Source: Prochilodus magdalenae (taxonomy: Eukaryota > Chordata > Actinopteri > Characiformes > Prochilodontidae). From it: a stretch of DNA of 64,000 nucleotides. The notes below the pieces were generated by a model. That model was not told where the DNA came from. It saw only the letters and a list, made by a program, of their open reading frames with translations, and made no database searches. Of the stretch, positions 11,118 through 22,039 are shown piece after piece. The DNA lies in contig JAMWET010000550.1 in assembly GCA_024036415.1 (NCBI GenBank), positions 121,001 through 185,000 on the forward strand. Direction: 5' to 3'. Both the position numbers and the translations under genes were made by a program. Position 1 is the stretch's first letter. Each line of letters begins with the position of its first letter.

Positions 11118-12074
11118 AAAAAAATGGCTTAAAAACTCTCTACTCAGAGAATGATTGGCCTCGCCGATTTAGATACGTTTTAGATACGTCATAGTTAATA
11201 ATGTATGTGGAGGAGGAAGGAATGTGTTATGATCAGGTGTGTTCAAACGTTTGTCTGAGAGTGATAGTAAAAGGTAAAAGGCACTGTTTCAGAAGAAAGA
11301 GGGGTGAATGCATGAAGGAAAGGAGCAACAGGGAAAATGAAAATGAGAGGGAAGATGGAGGGATGTGGTTAGAGGAAGAGACGAATAGAAAGAGTTGGGG
11401 GGATATTCTGGTAGCCTCTGTGGTTTTTAAGTGCCTTGTAAACGTGTCAGTGATATTAAGTGCTCGTTAAATTCTGCAATGCTGTAAGGCAGCTCAGCTC
11501 TGGTTAGTGCTGAATAGGAGAACTGCAGGGTGATGCGTCTCCTCCAGAGGTGTAAAACTGCATTGATCTGACGGTGGCAGTTCAGCTACATCTACTTAGA
11601 AACGTCAATGTAATAATTTGTAAAAATGCAGTATGTGCGCGTTTAATGTTTGGTGTTTGGAAGTTTTTGAAGTTTATAAGATGAAACCTAAATATAGTAC
11701 TTGATGGCATTCTATTATATCCAGGTGTGAAGAGCATAAAAACACTTAACTGATTCAAGGAATCAATATGACAATGGGATAGAATTATATTTTGCCTATC
11801 AAAACAAAATAAAATAAATAAAAGTAGCTTACATGACCAATCCTTAACTGTTTGGATCCAGAAATGTTACTGTGAAATTTTCCTTTGTGTCGCTCACTAT
11901 CTTTTATCTTTCTCTATCTATTAGACTAAAATACAAGATTTTAGCTCCCAGCTTCTGTGTGTTATATTCCAATTGCTTATGTTTAAAAACTTAAAGAAAC
12001 CCTGCAGGATTTATCACAAACTTTGATTTTGTGACCAGGACAATGAAAGCCATGTCTTTTAAGTACTTAGTCAT
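11118..12074. other. Unique DNA, no gene recognised
   Basis: One 89-codon plus-strand frame (11201-11470) is rich in Glu, Arg and Lys and has no identifiable motif or splice context. No repeats were recognised. Confidence 0.5.
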
Positions 12075-12128
12075 GTGTAAGATATTAATACAGTGTATAA
12101 AATATACATGGTAATGTTGGTAATGTAT

Positions 12129-12194
<66 letters not shown>
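12075..12194. repeat. Flank segment plus CA/TA microsatellite
   Basis: The segment AAGATATTAATACAGTG through GTAATGTATA (12078-12128) recurs almost exactly at 14540-14592. It is followed by (CA)n and (TA)n running to the edge of the MITE. Confidence 0.8.
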
Positions 12195-12198
<4 letters not shown>

Positions 12199-12430
12199 CG
12201 TTGCTGTCCAACGAAAAACATGTATCTCCATTTTTGTTGATTTGTACTTTTAAGCCTCATTTGATCACATGAGCTGCTGTTTACACTGTGTGGAAATTTC
12301 ATCAATAATGGACCAACAGAAATGGCCCAAAACAGATTGGAAAGACGTCTGGTTCCATTGACTTCCATTCAAATTAAATGAGGTTTCGGGCCTCTCCTGT
12401 AAAGTTGCCATTTTCGAGATACCTATATGC
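12195..12430. mobile_element. MITE family F copy 1 (ATATCG...GCTGTCCAACG ends)
   Basis: The left end ATATCGTTGCTGTCCAACGA matches, in reverse complement, the right end of the copy at 40053-40310. The interior (GACGTCTGGTTCCATTGAC, GGACCAACAGAAATGG) aligns throughout with that copy in inverted orientation. The right end has decayed around AGATACC. The minus strand shows a frame (MEVNGTRRL start) shared with the 40-kb copy. This is shared because the DNA is homologous, not because a protein is conserved. There is no transposase. Confidence 0.8.
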
Positions 12431-12599
12431 ATTTTGGAGATACATATGTTTATGTATATATGTTTATGTTTATGTATATATACATATACATATACATATA
12501 CATATATATATCTATATATCTATATATATATATATATATACAGCTACCAGCAAATAATGAGAGCTTTAGACTGATACGTGCAATATTTACTGAGCTGCA
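12431..12599. repeat. AT-rich simple sequence
   Basis: TATATA/CATATA repeats with GTTTATGTATATATG units, which also occur near 14610-14640. Confidence 0.85.
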
Positions 12600-13235
12600 C
12601 ATACAGAAGTAGACCACCAACTTGCAACTTGCACCTAATGCAACATGCCAGACATCTCGGCATGGAGTTGTAGAGGTTCCTAATGGTGTCCTGTGATAAT
12701 CCATCCCATGGAGCTTAAATATCCTCACATAGAATTTGTGGTAGGGGTGGAGGTGGAGTGACACCAGGCCGCCTGGACATATGACACGTGACAACAAACT
12801 GTTCATTTTGCCACTCCATGACACCATTGCGGTATTTGGCGGCACTGACATGTTGTTGAGGGCAGTAGTCATAACTGTAGCATGTAGCCCTGCGTCGTGC
12901 ATCTGTCTGCCAATGGTGCTGGCACAAACATGATCTACATGTTCTTACGTATCACTGGTGCATGCCATCTTCTTTCCACAACCCAATGATGCAACCCCAC
13001 TCTAACCATTCTAACTGCTTGAATTGCTATCAAACTCGTCTCGGAGGCATCCTTCACTTGCAAATGGTGCTACCAACCAAACACTACAGCCAGGTACAGC
13101 GATAAGGCTTGTCCCTGCTTACGGCACATGCACGGCCCATGTCTCACAATATAAAACCTAACCACCAACTTTCATTCCTATCAGTTGATTGCTGGGTGAA
13201 ACTATTGATGAATGTCAATACACTCAACATGCAAA
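12600..13235 (-). mobile_element. Deleted Tc1-like transposon, family C copy 2
   Basis: Read on the minus strand it carries the family C order. A middle portion includes tRNA-like spacing CTGCCAATGGTGCTGG and the pre-catalytic WSGKMN stretch. Then comes the shared junction at GTCCAGGCGGCCTGG, then the C-terminal coding remnant. The region around the first catalytic aspartate is degraded and the rest of the catalytic domain is deleted. The end near 13190-13210 (GCTGGGTGAAACTATTG) resembles the end of the 26-kb copy. No intact frame remains. Confidence 0.75.
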
Positions 13236-14341
13236 TCATTTTAAATCGGAGCAACATAATGAAATCAAATCGTCCTTGAGATTTCAGCAGGGTCTCAAAT
13301 CGAGCCACTTTCAGTGCAATGCAGAAGTCATATAGTGCACTGCACCTGAAGTTCTAGAAGCACTGAAAAAATGATAAGCTGTGTGGAACTTTTCACACTG
13401 TTTGCCTGCAGGCTGCCATATGTAACAGGAGTGGAGGAGCCGTCCAAGGCTGCCAGAGATTTACATTCGTATTTGAAATGGCAGATTCCCCAGGTGGGAC
13501 TGCCAGTGTAAATCAGGAGCAAAAAGTTGTGGCTGATCATTTTTTACTTTCAAATTTCAGCATGGAGACGTTTTAGTCATGATTCCGTGACTAGTCTCAT
13601 TGGGCCTCGTCTCGCAGCGAGAATACACGCCTGGGAACAGCCTGTTAAACTTCTGGTGCCTAATTGAAGCAACTATATTTTTTATAACGTGATCCCCATG
13701 TACCCAACACATCTACAGGCGTAAAATGAAGGTCTTATGGGGGCTTTTCTGCCATGCTAGCTTACTGTATATTACATCCACAGGCTAACAACAGGCTTTA
13801 TGTCGATCAGACAATGCTGATGAGCACTTAACCCCCCAACCACTTAGCCCCATATTTATCCTGAGATGTCTGTCTTCACCAGATGTGTTTATGAGATCCA
13901 GTCGGGCTCTATTAGACTACTCAGTGACTTGAGGTAGATATGTGATTTCCATTTGTACAAAATGTTGTTGTTTGATTCACAACTGCAACTAACAATCATT
14001 ATTCTATTGTTCTGTTCTATTCTATGAACTTCTCTGATTGGTAGGTTCATCTAAACGATTCCTTTTCCTTAAAAAAATCATATATGAAGTATATGTGAAT
14101 ACAAATTCATTATTTGTATTGTAGCGTACAGGATCTCCTTGAATCATGGCTGTGGGGCATTACTGCAGTATTTTATTCCAAGAGTTCCAAAACTGCAGAA
14201 ACAGCGAAGAAAAAAAAGATGCATCCACACCTTAGCAAGAAGTTAATAACTTTGTTTACAGGCCTCTTCAAAATCAAAGTCATTATCCACTTACTCAGCT
14301 GGAACATGAACTGAAATGGATGTTTTAATACATGTGAAATA
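13236..14341. other. Unique DNA, no gene recognised
   Basis: Short frames only. Pyrimidine-poor unique sequence with no recognised repeat. The segment near 14170-14215 (GAGTTCCAAAACTGCAGAAA) weakly resembles 15360-15390. Confidence 0.5.
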
Positions 14342-14538
14342 TACAGGGGTTGGACAATGAAACTGAAACACCTGGTTTTAGACCACAATCATTTATTAGT
14401 ATGGTGTAGGGCCTCCTTTTGCAGCCAATACAGCGTCATTTGGGCAGCCGTGGTTTTATGTTTTTTGGATACAATCCTGGTTAGCACCCGAACATCCCTT
14501 TCAGACAGCTTCCTCTTGTATCCACAGTTAATCCTGCT
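14342..14538 (-). mobile_element. Tc1-like family A copy 2, truncated
   Basis: It starts at TA then CAGGGGTTGGACAATGAAAC and runs through the sub-terminal CCTCCTTTTGCAGCCAATAC into GGGCAGCCGTGGTTTTATG. It therefore belongs to the deletion type also seen at 60.96 kb. It stops abruptly at AATCCTGCT, where an AT-rich segment matching 12078-12128 begins. Only one terminus survives. Confidence 0.85.
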
Positions 14539-14728
14539 ATATAAGATATTAACACAGTGTATAAAATATACATGGTAATGTTGGTAATGTATATATAAAC
14601 ATATATATGTATATATACATATATGTTTATGTTTATGTATATATATATCATATATATATATATATATATATATCTATATATTATATATATATAAATATAT
14701 AATATATATATACATGTATATATATACA
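14539..14728. repeat. AT-rich segment duplicated from the 12-kb locus
   Basis: The first ~55 bp match 12078-12128 (CACAGTGTATAAAATATACA), and further on GTTTATGTTTATGTATATA matches 12445-12480. It lacks the intervening MITE present at 12.2 kb. The remainder is TA-rich simple sequence. Confidence 0.75.
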
Positions 14729-15269
14729 CAGGGTTGGACAATGAAACTGAAACACCTGGTTTTAGACCACAAATCATTTATTAGTATGGTGTAGGGCCTC
14801 CTTTTGCGCGCCAATACAGCGTCAGTCGTCTTTGGAATGACATATACTGCGTCCCTGCACAGTGGCAGAGGACTTTAAGCCATTCTTCTTGCGCAGGCAG
14901 CCGTGGCCAGGTCACTACGTGATGCTGGTGGATGTTTTTCTTCTTGTGGTATGCTGACATTATCCTGGATACCGTGGCTCTTGATACATCACAAAGACTT
15001 GCCCTTGGTCACAGATGCTCCGCCAGCAGCGTGCATCACCAACAATCTGTTCTCTGTGAACACTATGAACTATTTTGGAACTAGTCACCCATAATGCTGT
15101 GTGCATTGCAGTATTTTGAGCAGAAAACTGGCCTCTTACTGCTACTGAACCTTCACACTCTGCTCAGTGTGCAGTTAATGAAGATTGGCCACCAGGCTGG
15201 TCCAATTTAGCCATGAAACCTCCCACACTAAAATGACAGGTGTTTCAGTTTCATTGTCCAACCCCTGTA
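14729..15269 (-). mobile_element. Deleted Tc1-like transposon, family A copy 3
   Basis: Left CAGGGTTGGACAATGAAAC and right CATTGTCCAACCCCTGTA define both termini. The internal order is that of copy 1: C-terminal tail coding (TTTAAGCCATTCTTCTTGCG, reverse strand) next to the DNA-binding-domain start. Many small insertions and deletions make this copy older than copies 1 and 4. No frame survives. Confidence 0.88.
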
Positions 15270-16083
15270 TACTGCTAGGTATACTACTGGACAGTTCTAG
15301 AAAGTTCTAGACAGATCTATAAACATCTCAAGAGTTCTTAAGAGTTCCAGAAGCTTCTTTTTCCAGAGTTTCAAAAACTGGAGAAATGGCAAGGAAAATG
15401 AGCTAGAACTCGGAACACATCTACACCTTAGCTAGAAGCTAGAAACATCCCCTAACTCGGCTAAGCAAAACAGATTTACACCACTCCCTACACAATGAGC
15501 TGAAATAAAATAATTAGATAAGGCACAAGTCCCCTCGAGGTGCACAACCACCACGGGAACTCCAAGGCAGCATTCAGACGGCTTTATAGCTTTTGTTGTT
15601 TTCTGGTGGTCCATCATCCAGAAGAGCCCCTGTGTGTTTTCCCTTCTGGTGCTTGTGCATTGTGCTAGTACTGCTATGGTATACCATCACAGCCTTTCAC
15701 AGTGTGCAAACCACTTTCACATTGAAGCATTGCAATACTTTCATCCTGTGGTCTTTGGGAAGTTTCACCACCGAGTCAGAATCAGAGCTGACCAATGGAT
15801 GAAGCCCAAACTGACTAATGTCATGTACCTAATTTACACAGTGGCATTGTGGTAAAGCCTTTGTTATTTGAATTAAAGTGCATGAAAATAATTTTAAAAT
15901 GATGTATGGGTTTTAAATATCGATGTTGATGCATTTGTAGCATTGATGTCATCAATTATGTATGGCAGCCCTAATTTCTTTGCATTGCTGCGGCATTTGA
16001 TACTCCTTTACAACAATTCAGACACTGCACAGTGAACTGCATGTAATGATATTGGGTATATCATATTATGATACAAATGATAA
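15270..16083. other. Unique DNA with degenerate AGTTCTAGA-type repeats
   Basis: The block 15280-15370 repeats GTTCTAGA/GTTCTTAAGAGTTCCAGAAG motifs in a loose, non-periodic way. The rest is unique. Frames of 61-73 codons near 15593-15855 have no recognisable features. Confidence 0.5.
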
Positions 16084-16525
16084 TAAGCTCATTGGACATG
16101 TAAGTCATCTTGCATGATTAAGGTGGTAGTAATTTCAGGTTCCTGCATATGGGGCTGCACAAAGATGGAGCCATAAATACCTGCAGGGTGTGAGTGATGG
16201 GATTCAAAGGATGAGAAGAGGTGGTACAGTCTCGTTCCATGATTGGCCAAAAGGAGTGACGGCATTTGTCGGCATACAGTCATACAGGTCTACCAGCAGT
16301 GGCTACAAACTCAGTCTACCGGAAACTCCAAATCCATCCACCAAATCTGACCCCACTGCACAATTCCTTGATCCAAGAGTGGCTAAACATTGATGTAGCC
16401 TACATCCAGAAACTTGTCCAGTCCATGCCAAATCGAATCACAGCTGTTATTGATATTCATGGTGGTATTACATGCTATTAGGCCGTTTCAGTCACAGTTA
16501 CCTAGTGTTTTGTCTGATGAGCTTA
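16084..16525 (+). mobile_element. Deleted Tc1-like transposon, family B copy 2
   Basis: The left end TAAGCTCATTGGACA and right end TGTCTGATGAGCTTA are imperfect inverted repeats. Inside, the helix-turn-helix remnant (SYRSTSSGYK in a shifted frame) is followed by the well-preserved C-terminal tail. The DNA from about 16356 encodes AQFLDPRV/LIQEWLN, then AYIQKLVQSMPNRI, which is typical of Tc1 transposase C-termini. The catalytic core is absent. Confidence 0.8.
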
Positions 16526-17394
16526 TATATGATGATATAATAGCAGGCTTACAGTGTACGAATATAGTACGTTGGAATATTACATTCATGTTTCATTGAA
16601 TGAAGACTATGTGAGGTCAGAGATTTACATGCAGTGTCTAGTTTAATATCCGCTGCAGCTGGCAAGCTCTCAGTGCTAATATGCTTCGAGTGGCTCAAGC
16701 TGGCTAAGTGTTAGAATAGTAAAGGGGAACGTCTAGTCTGCCAGCACTGTAGGTGTGTGACTCTGTGTGTCAGTGGCATGGTTGAAGGGCGGGCAGATCT
16801 AGGGTGGGCGTCTCCAGCTGGCGGGGTCAGTCTGGCAGGACAAGCTGAACGGTGCTGGTTGGGAACTGTTACAGGCTGTTATCACACAGCGCAGCTGATG
16901 CTGTGGCAGAGAGGCCTGGCAGAGAGCAAGTCTGCAGGGAACAATGAGGGATCACACACACACAGACTCACTAATGTGAAGTAATGCAGTCCGAGGGGCA
17001 GCACTGCCTTATCAGGTGGGCCCGATTGCTGTCCAGTAACTGTGTATGTTAGTGCTTGCTGTGTGTGAGGTGAATTTAAGTTTCGCTGCCTAATTGTGTA
17101 GATGGACAGTGCAGTGGCTATTACCTGATGGAGGTCAGGATTACTGAAAGCTCATTGTTTATGATTACTCCTGCTTGGCTCTGTTCCCGTCAGCAGAGCC
17201 GCACAGCGATCAATCTCTAAACTGCACTTCCCATCTACTCGCACGCAGCCCTACTCCATCAGCTTGGCCGTGCAGGAATAATGATACCAGGAAGATTCAT
17301 TGAGGGCTCAGATCCTCAGTGTAATTCCTTCTAATTCCTGAGTCTTTAGTAAAGTGGCTTAGCCTGCAGCATTTCATCATGTGAGTTATGGTAT
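16526..17394. other. Unique DNA, no gene recognised
   Basis: The stretch 17125-17290 is GC-richer and non-repetitive. A 75-codon frame at 16757-16984 has no recognised domain. No known repeats were identified. Confidence 0.5.
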
Positions 17395-17950
17395 AACAGA
17401 TACTCACTGTGTAAAAAATAGTTGCACCCAGAAGATTCAACCGAGAGGAATGAAACTTGGTGGGTAGTTTTGACATTGTGAGACATGCCGATGATTTCTC
17501 ATGTGACGTTACCAAGGACAGGGCATATCACTGTACCTGACTCACCCAAAAGTCACAATTTTGGACATTCAGTGATTACTGATGTCCTCCATCAGTCATC
17601 CTGGTAGTGCCAGCACCATTGGCAGATAGCTGCATGGGGCGGACTACATGTACGCAGTTGCCACGACTGCCATTAACAGTACGTCAATGTCACCAAAGTC
17701 TAAAGTGACTCAGAATGGCAGCAGGTCATCTTCAGTGACACAGAGTCCCACTTTTGTCTTGTTTGAGGCACCAGGCGGAACAGTTTGTTGTCTCCTGGGT
17801 CACCCGTCCAGAAGACCTGGTATCACTTCCCCTTCATCCCTTCTGTACAATCTGTAGGAACTGGGTGAGAATATTCAATCCCAAGGGATGGATTATTACA
17901 GGACACTAGTAGGAACCTCTACGACTCCATCCCGAGAGGCCTGTTTTCAT
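17395..17950 (+). mobile_element. Deleted Tc1-like transposon, family C copy 3
   Basis: The plus strand holds the family C order. ATGAAACTTGGTGGGTAG is near the start, then CAGTGATTACTGATGTCCTCC, then GAATGGCAGCAGGTCATCTT (EWQQVIF, the strand before the first catalytic Asp), then the deletion junction at CCGTCCAGAAGACCTGG, then GGAACTGGGTGAGAATATTC (C-terminus). The catalytic domain beyond the first Asp region is missing. Confidence 0.8.
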
Positions 17951-19200
17951 CCAAACAGTTTTAGAGCTTTTTCCTTGATCAAAGTTTTTGTACAGGCATG
18001 CAAAATAGTATGAGGGGGAGGCCCCCAGGATGTTGCATGGGCTGGCTGAATACCTTCCTCCTGCAGCAGAAACAAATACATGATCTGCTAATATGTTCCA
18101 TGGTCACAACTGTTTTCAATCATGCTATGTGCGGGAATATGGCAATGCAAACAACATGCAAACTCCAGCGTATGTAAAAGCTTTCAAATTTACATGGGAA
18201 AACGCCCTGCTCTGGGTTGTGTTTTGCACATGTGGTCTATGGAAATAGTTTGGTATTGTACTGCCAGCAGAGACAGATTTTAATATTCAACACCCATGGC
18301 TCTATCAGTGTATTTTCACAGTTTCATTTTCCCCTGTTTACATAATTTAGCACAGTCTTAGAACTCAAAGAACAAAGAAACGTGTTATTCAGTGAATGTA
18401 TTATTCTAACTAATGACTGACTATGCAAACCCTTTTCAGGGGGCAGAAACACAGACGTCTTTTTCTCAGGAATACTTTCCGTGTATTAGGTCAGGTTAGG
18501 ATATGTTTGGAATGGGTTCACTGGCTTTCAGAGGATGTAGGAAGAAAGTGGGTGTGTGTTTCAGTACTTTTGAGGAACTCATGCAAGGGCATGATATATT
18601 TTGGTTGTGAAGTTTTCTTCTTTGCGCTTCACTGTGAATATATAAAGAAACTCTTTCCCACAGAAACCACTTTTCTTAGCCTTCTTGAAACACCATGTTG
18701 GAATTCCAGCCCTTTTCTCCATTACAAGATGACATCATCTTGTAACACAATCCTTATTGCCCTCCTACCAGCAAGCTTGGTTCAGCTCAATCCTGCTCCA
18801 GTCTAGCTTGTGATTGTCAGTTGAGTCTTCAGCTTGTTCTATTCCACTTACAGGATTGACTTTTCAGTGGTGTGGGTGCGACACCAATCAGAGCACAAAG
18901 GACTTATTTGGATGGGGGCTCTAACAGAGCGTTTCAGACAGATGGTGAACACAGCTGCACAGAATGAGAAAAATACTGTGTTTTGGGAAAACTGAAAATC
19001 TATTCTAGTACACCCCAAAAATAAAAATAAGCATAAAAGATTTAGAACTTTTTAGAGTTCTAAAATATTCTGAAAATTATGATGCTGCTGAAGGCAGTTG
19101 TAGCATCCTAAAACCTGACTTTATGACGATTCACACTGCAGTTTTCACAGTTCTAATAGGTAGGTATAAGTTTCTATCATGTGTTAGGTACACTATCATT
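17951..19200. other. Unique DNA, no gene recognised
   Basis: It contains a 127-codon plus-strand frame (18423-18806) that is Leu/Ser/Phe-rich without a recognisable domain. No exon structure was visible. No repeats were identified. Confidence 0.45.
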
Positions 19201-19206
19201 GTAATT

Positions 19207-19408
<202 letters not shown>

Positions 19409-20946
19409 TTCCCGTTTATTGACTTTATTGCACATTATATGGCAGGGCTACCACTTTGTTGGTCCTAAATGACAGAGTATCTGTAATCCATCTTAAAGTG
19501 AAGCTGATATAGACAGACCTCAGGAGTCCTCTCCAGTTATTAAAAATGCAGAGGATGAAGTGTAGCTGCTCCAGCCGTAGAGGTATGTAGACACGGTTGC
19601 GTATGTTTGATCTTTTGCCTTACATTCCAGATGAGACTGTCTGAGCTTTATCGGTTTTGCCATCTCGGTCTTTCTAAAGAGAATGCAGAATGTGTACAAG
19701 AGTCTGTATGTGATCCTAGTTTGCCAATTTGACAAGGGCCTAGAATGTATTCAGTTGGGCTCTGAATATAGCTATAGCTTTCTCAACTATGCCAACATGG
19801 CTTGAGGATGATGATGAAACCACTGTAGCAAAAAATTAGCATGATGTCATTGGTTTCCTATATATAGATGGAGATAAGAAATGCTTCACTGTAGTGAAAT
19901 GTGGGAGGAGGACTACTGTATGTCTGAAGCTCTACCACCATCTAACCTACCTATTCTAATCTACCACCTGTTTTCTATATTTTTGCACCCCACCACCATC
20001 CTCCATCTCCTACCTGTTCATCAGTCCTATCTCTCAGTCTTCCTCTGCTCATCAAGCGAACTCCTTCAGTCACAAAGGCTGCTCAGCTGGCTAGTGGTGA
20101 ATAAAAACAAAGCCACTGGTCTACAGAGATGTGCTCAGATGAGTAATCATTCACCATGTTCTCCACAAGTGGATGAGTGCATGTGTACATCAAGAGAGCA
20201 GTACAGGCCTGAACGTTGGAACCCAGTGAGGGAGCTTTGTGCTGTTGTAGGGGCATATTGCTAGTATGGGTGACTGAGAGTGAAGGGGCACTACAAAGCC
20301 ATTTTGAATGATTACCACTCCTATGATGAAATAGTTCCATCCTAATGGGAGTGGTCTCTCAGAGGATGACAATCAATATACACTCAGAAGAGACTTTACT
20401 TTGATTTAAAACTGTGCACAATCAAAGGAATTGATTGCAGACAGGAATTCTGTCATTCCTGACAGGAATAACATGAATTTGATAATCCTGGATGACGGTG
20501 AGTGGTTCCTTTAGCATCCCAATGCTGAAGAATTTCCACTATTTTCTGTTAGTTGCAGCTTCACAATAGCAGCGGACTTCAAACTGTTCTGTGCAGTTTC
20601 ATCATCATGGCTAGCACTTTCAGGAGCTGAGTTCCAGAGGAGCTGAATTCTAATGTGTTAGATTGACTGCTACCGTGATTAAAAGTGACAGCGGAATCAA
20701 CCAATCAAGTTTTGATTTATAATGAGTGGAGCTAATTATGTGTGAAATAAGCATCATTATAGGCCTTCACGAAGTCCTAGATATATCACTGACTGCACAT
20801 ATAAGAGGTAGTCTTGCCAGGTTTCAGTTAGAAATGGAAAACACCAGCAGCACCAGCAACACCACAAGCACCGTTAAAAATAAAGGGTATGTAAATATGT
20901 TGGTAGCAAGTTTTAATTTTGTTCATGATTTGCTGCATGCTTAGAG
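19409..20946. other. Mostly unique DNA
   Basis: A 127-codon frame at 19881-20264 overlaps the segment repeated at 21028 and has no known domain. No exon structure was seen. Apart from that repeated segment I recognise nothing. Confidence 0.45.
20138..20262 (+). repeat. Unidentified dispersed repeat, copy 1
   Basis: The segment from GTAATCATTCACCATGTTC to GCTGTTGTAGGGGCATA matches 21028-21158, sharing CCATGTTCTCCACA, GTGGAT-AGTGCATGTGTA, TCAAGA-AGCAGT and CAGTGAGGGAG. I do not recognise the family. Confidence 0.65.
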
Positions 20947-20947
20947 C

Positions 20948-21026
<79 letters not shown>
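20947..21026 (+). repeat. (CTAT)n tetranucleotide array
   Basis: About 20 uninterrupted ATCT units directly before the second copy of the unidentified repeat. Short tetranucleotide arrays often sit at LINE or SINE ends. Confidence 0.97.
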
Positions 21027-21027
21027 G

Positions 21028-21158
21028 GTCAAATGAGTACATCCTTTACCATGTTCTCCACATGTGGATAAGTGCATGTGTATATCAAGACAGCAGTGCA
21101 GCCCAGAACGTGTGGACCTCAGTGAGGGAGTCTGTTGGGTCTGTGATGTTGTACTACT
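21028..21158 (+). repeat. Unidentified dispersed repeat, copy 2
   Basis: It matches 20138-20262 over about 125 bp at roughly four bases in five. It is preceded by the ATCT array, which is absent at copy 1. Confidence 0.65.
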
Positions 21159-21182
21159 TTTGAAAAATAGTGTGTGTATATG

Positions 21183-21184
<2 letters not shown>

Positions 21185-21226
<42 letters not shown>
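21185..21226 (+). repeat. (GT)n microsatellite
   Basis: About 20 GT units followed by GTATGTACCC. Confidence 0.95.
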
Positions 21227-21229
<3 letters not shown>

Positions 21230-21239
21230 ACCCGGTATA

Positions 21240-21615
21240 TATACATACTGTATACACAGCCAAATTTGGTGGATGCCTTCCCTGGCACAATTCTGAGAAG
21301 AGTTTCCTGTAGACTGGGATTTTAGCCACTGCTGGTAGACCCGTATGACTGTCTGCTTCCATACACCTGCAGATTCATCTACCTCCTTCACAATATGGTC
21401 CTTGGCTTGCCCGAATGAAATCACTCCTATGTTACCAATCCTTAACATCTGCTTTGAGACCCATTTTCCACACATGGAACGAGACATCTCTTCTCAACCT
21501 ATAAATCTCATTGCACACCCCGCTGGTATTTATAGTCTGCCATTCCTCATGCAATACCATCTGCAAGGAGCCTGAAGTTACTACCAACAGGAGATAATCA
21601 CATTCCTTTCCCATA
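21240..21615 (-). mobile_element. Tc1-like family B copy 3, truncated
   Basis: The minus strand encodes AKDHIVKEVDESAGVWKQ, then VIRVYQQWLKSQSTGN, the same helix-turn-helix stretch as the copy at 8.6 kb, followed by the GIHQIW junction. The C-terminal tail and one terminus are missing; the sequence runs into the GT microsatellite instead. Confidence 0.8.
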
Positions 21616-22039
21616 GGTCTACATCCTTTAAATAGAAATGCAATTATATTATATGTGTTTTTTTTATATTTGCATGTTTATTTGCAAGATTATCCTTTAA
21701 AAAAAGAATACCACATGTGCATATTAGTGTGTATTAGACAAACAGGGTGCAAGTGTGTGCGTGTGTGTGGGTTTTGTCATCATGGTCCTACTAAAGAGAA
21801 TGTCTGACTAGAGGATCAAAGCAGATGAATAATGATCTCGTCTCCGTGCCTTGTCTTTCATTTATTCTTTTAATCTTTCAAGTGTCTTTTTCATCACAGA
21901 AAACCACTCTGCCCTGACAGGAGCCTCTGCGCCTCTTCAAGTCCAGACAGAGCCGTTTAAGAGTTTTACAGCTAAGCTAGCTCAGTTTAGCTGGAGCATC
22001 AATTAGCAGAAGTTAGCCACAAATTAGCATTGACTAGAA
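21616..22039. other. Unique DNA, no gene recognised
   Basis: AT-rich sequence with a short GT run near 21750. No repeat or gene was seen. Confidence 0.5.

Noticed and set aside
18423..18806. 127-codon open frame
   Set aside because: No domain, no splice context and ordinary AT-rich composition; expected by chance in 64 kb.
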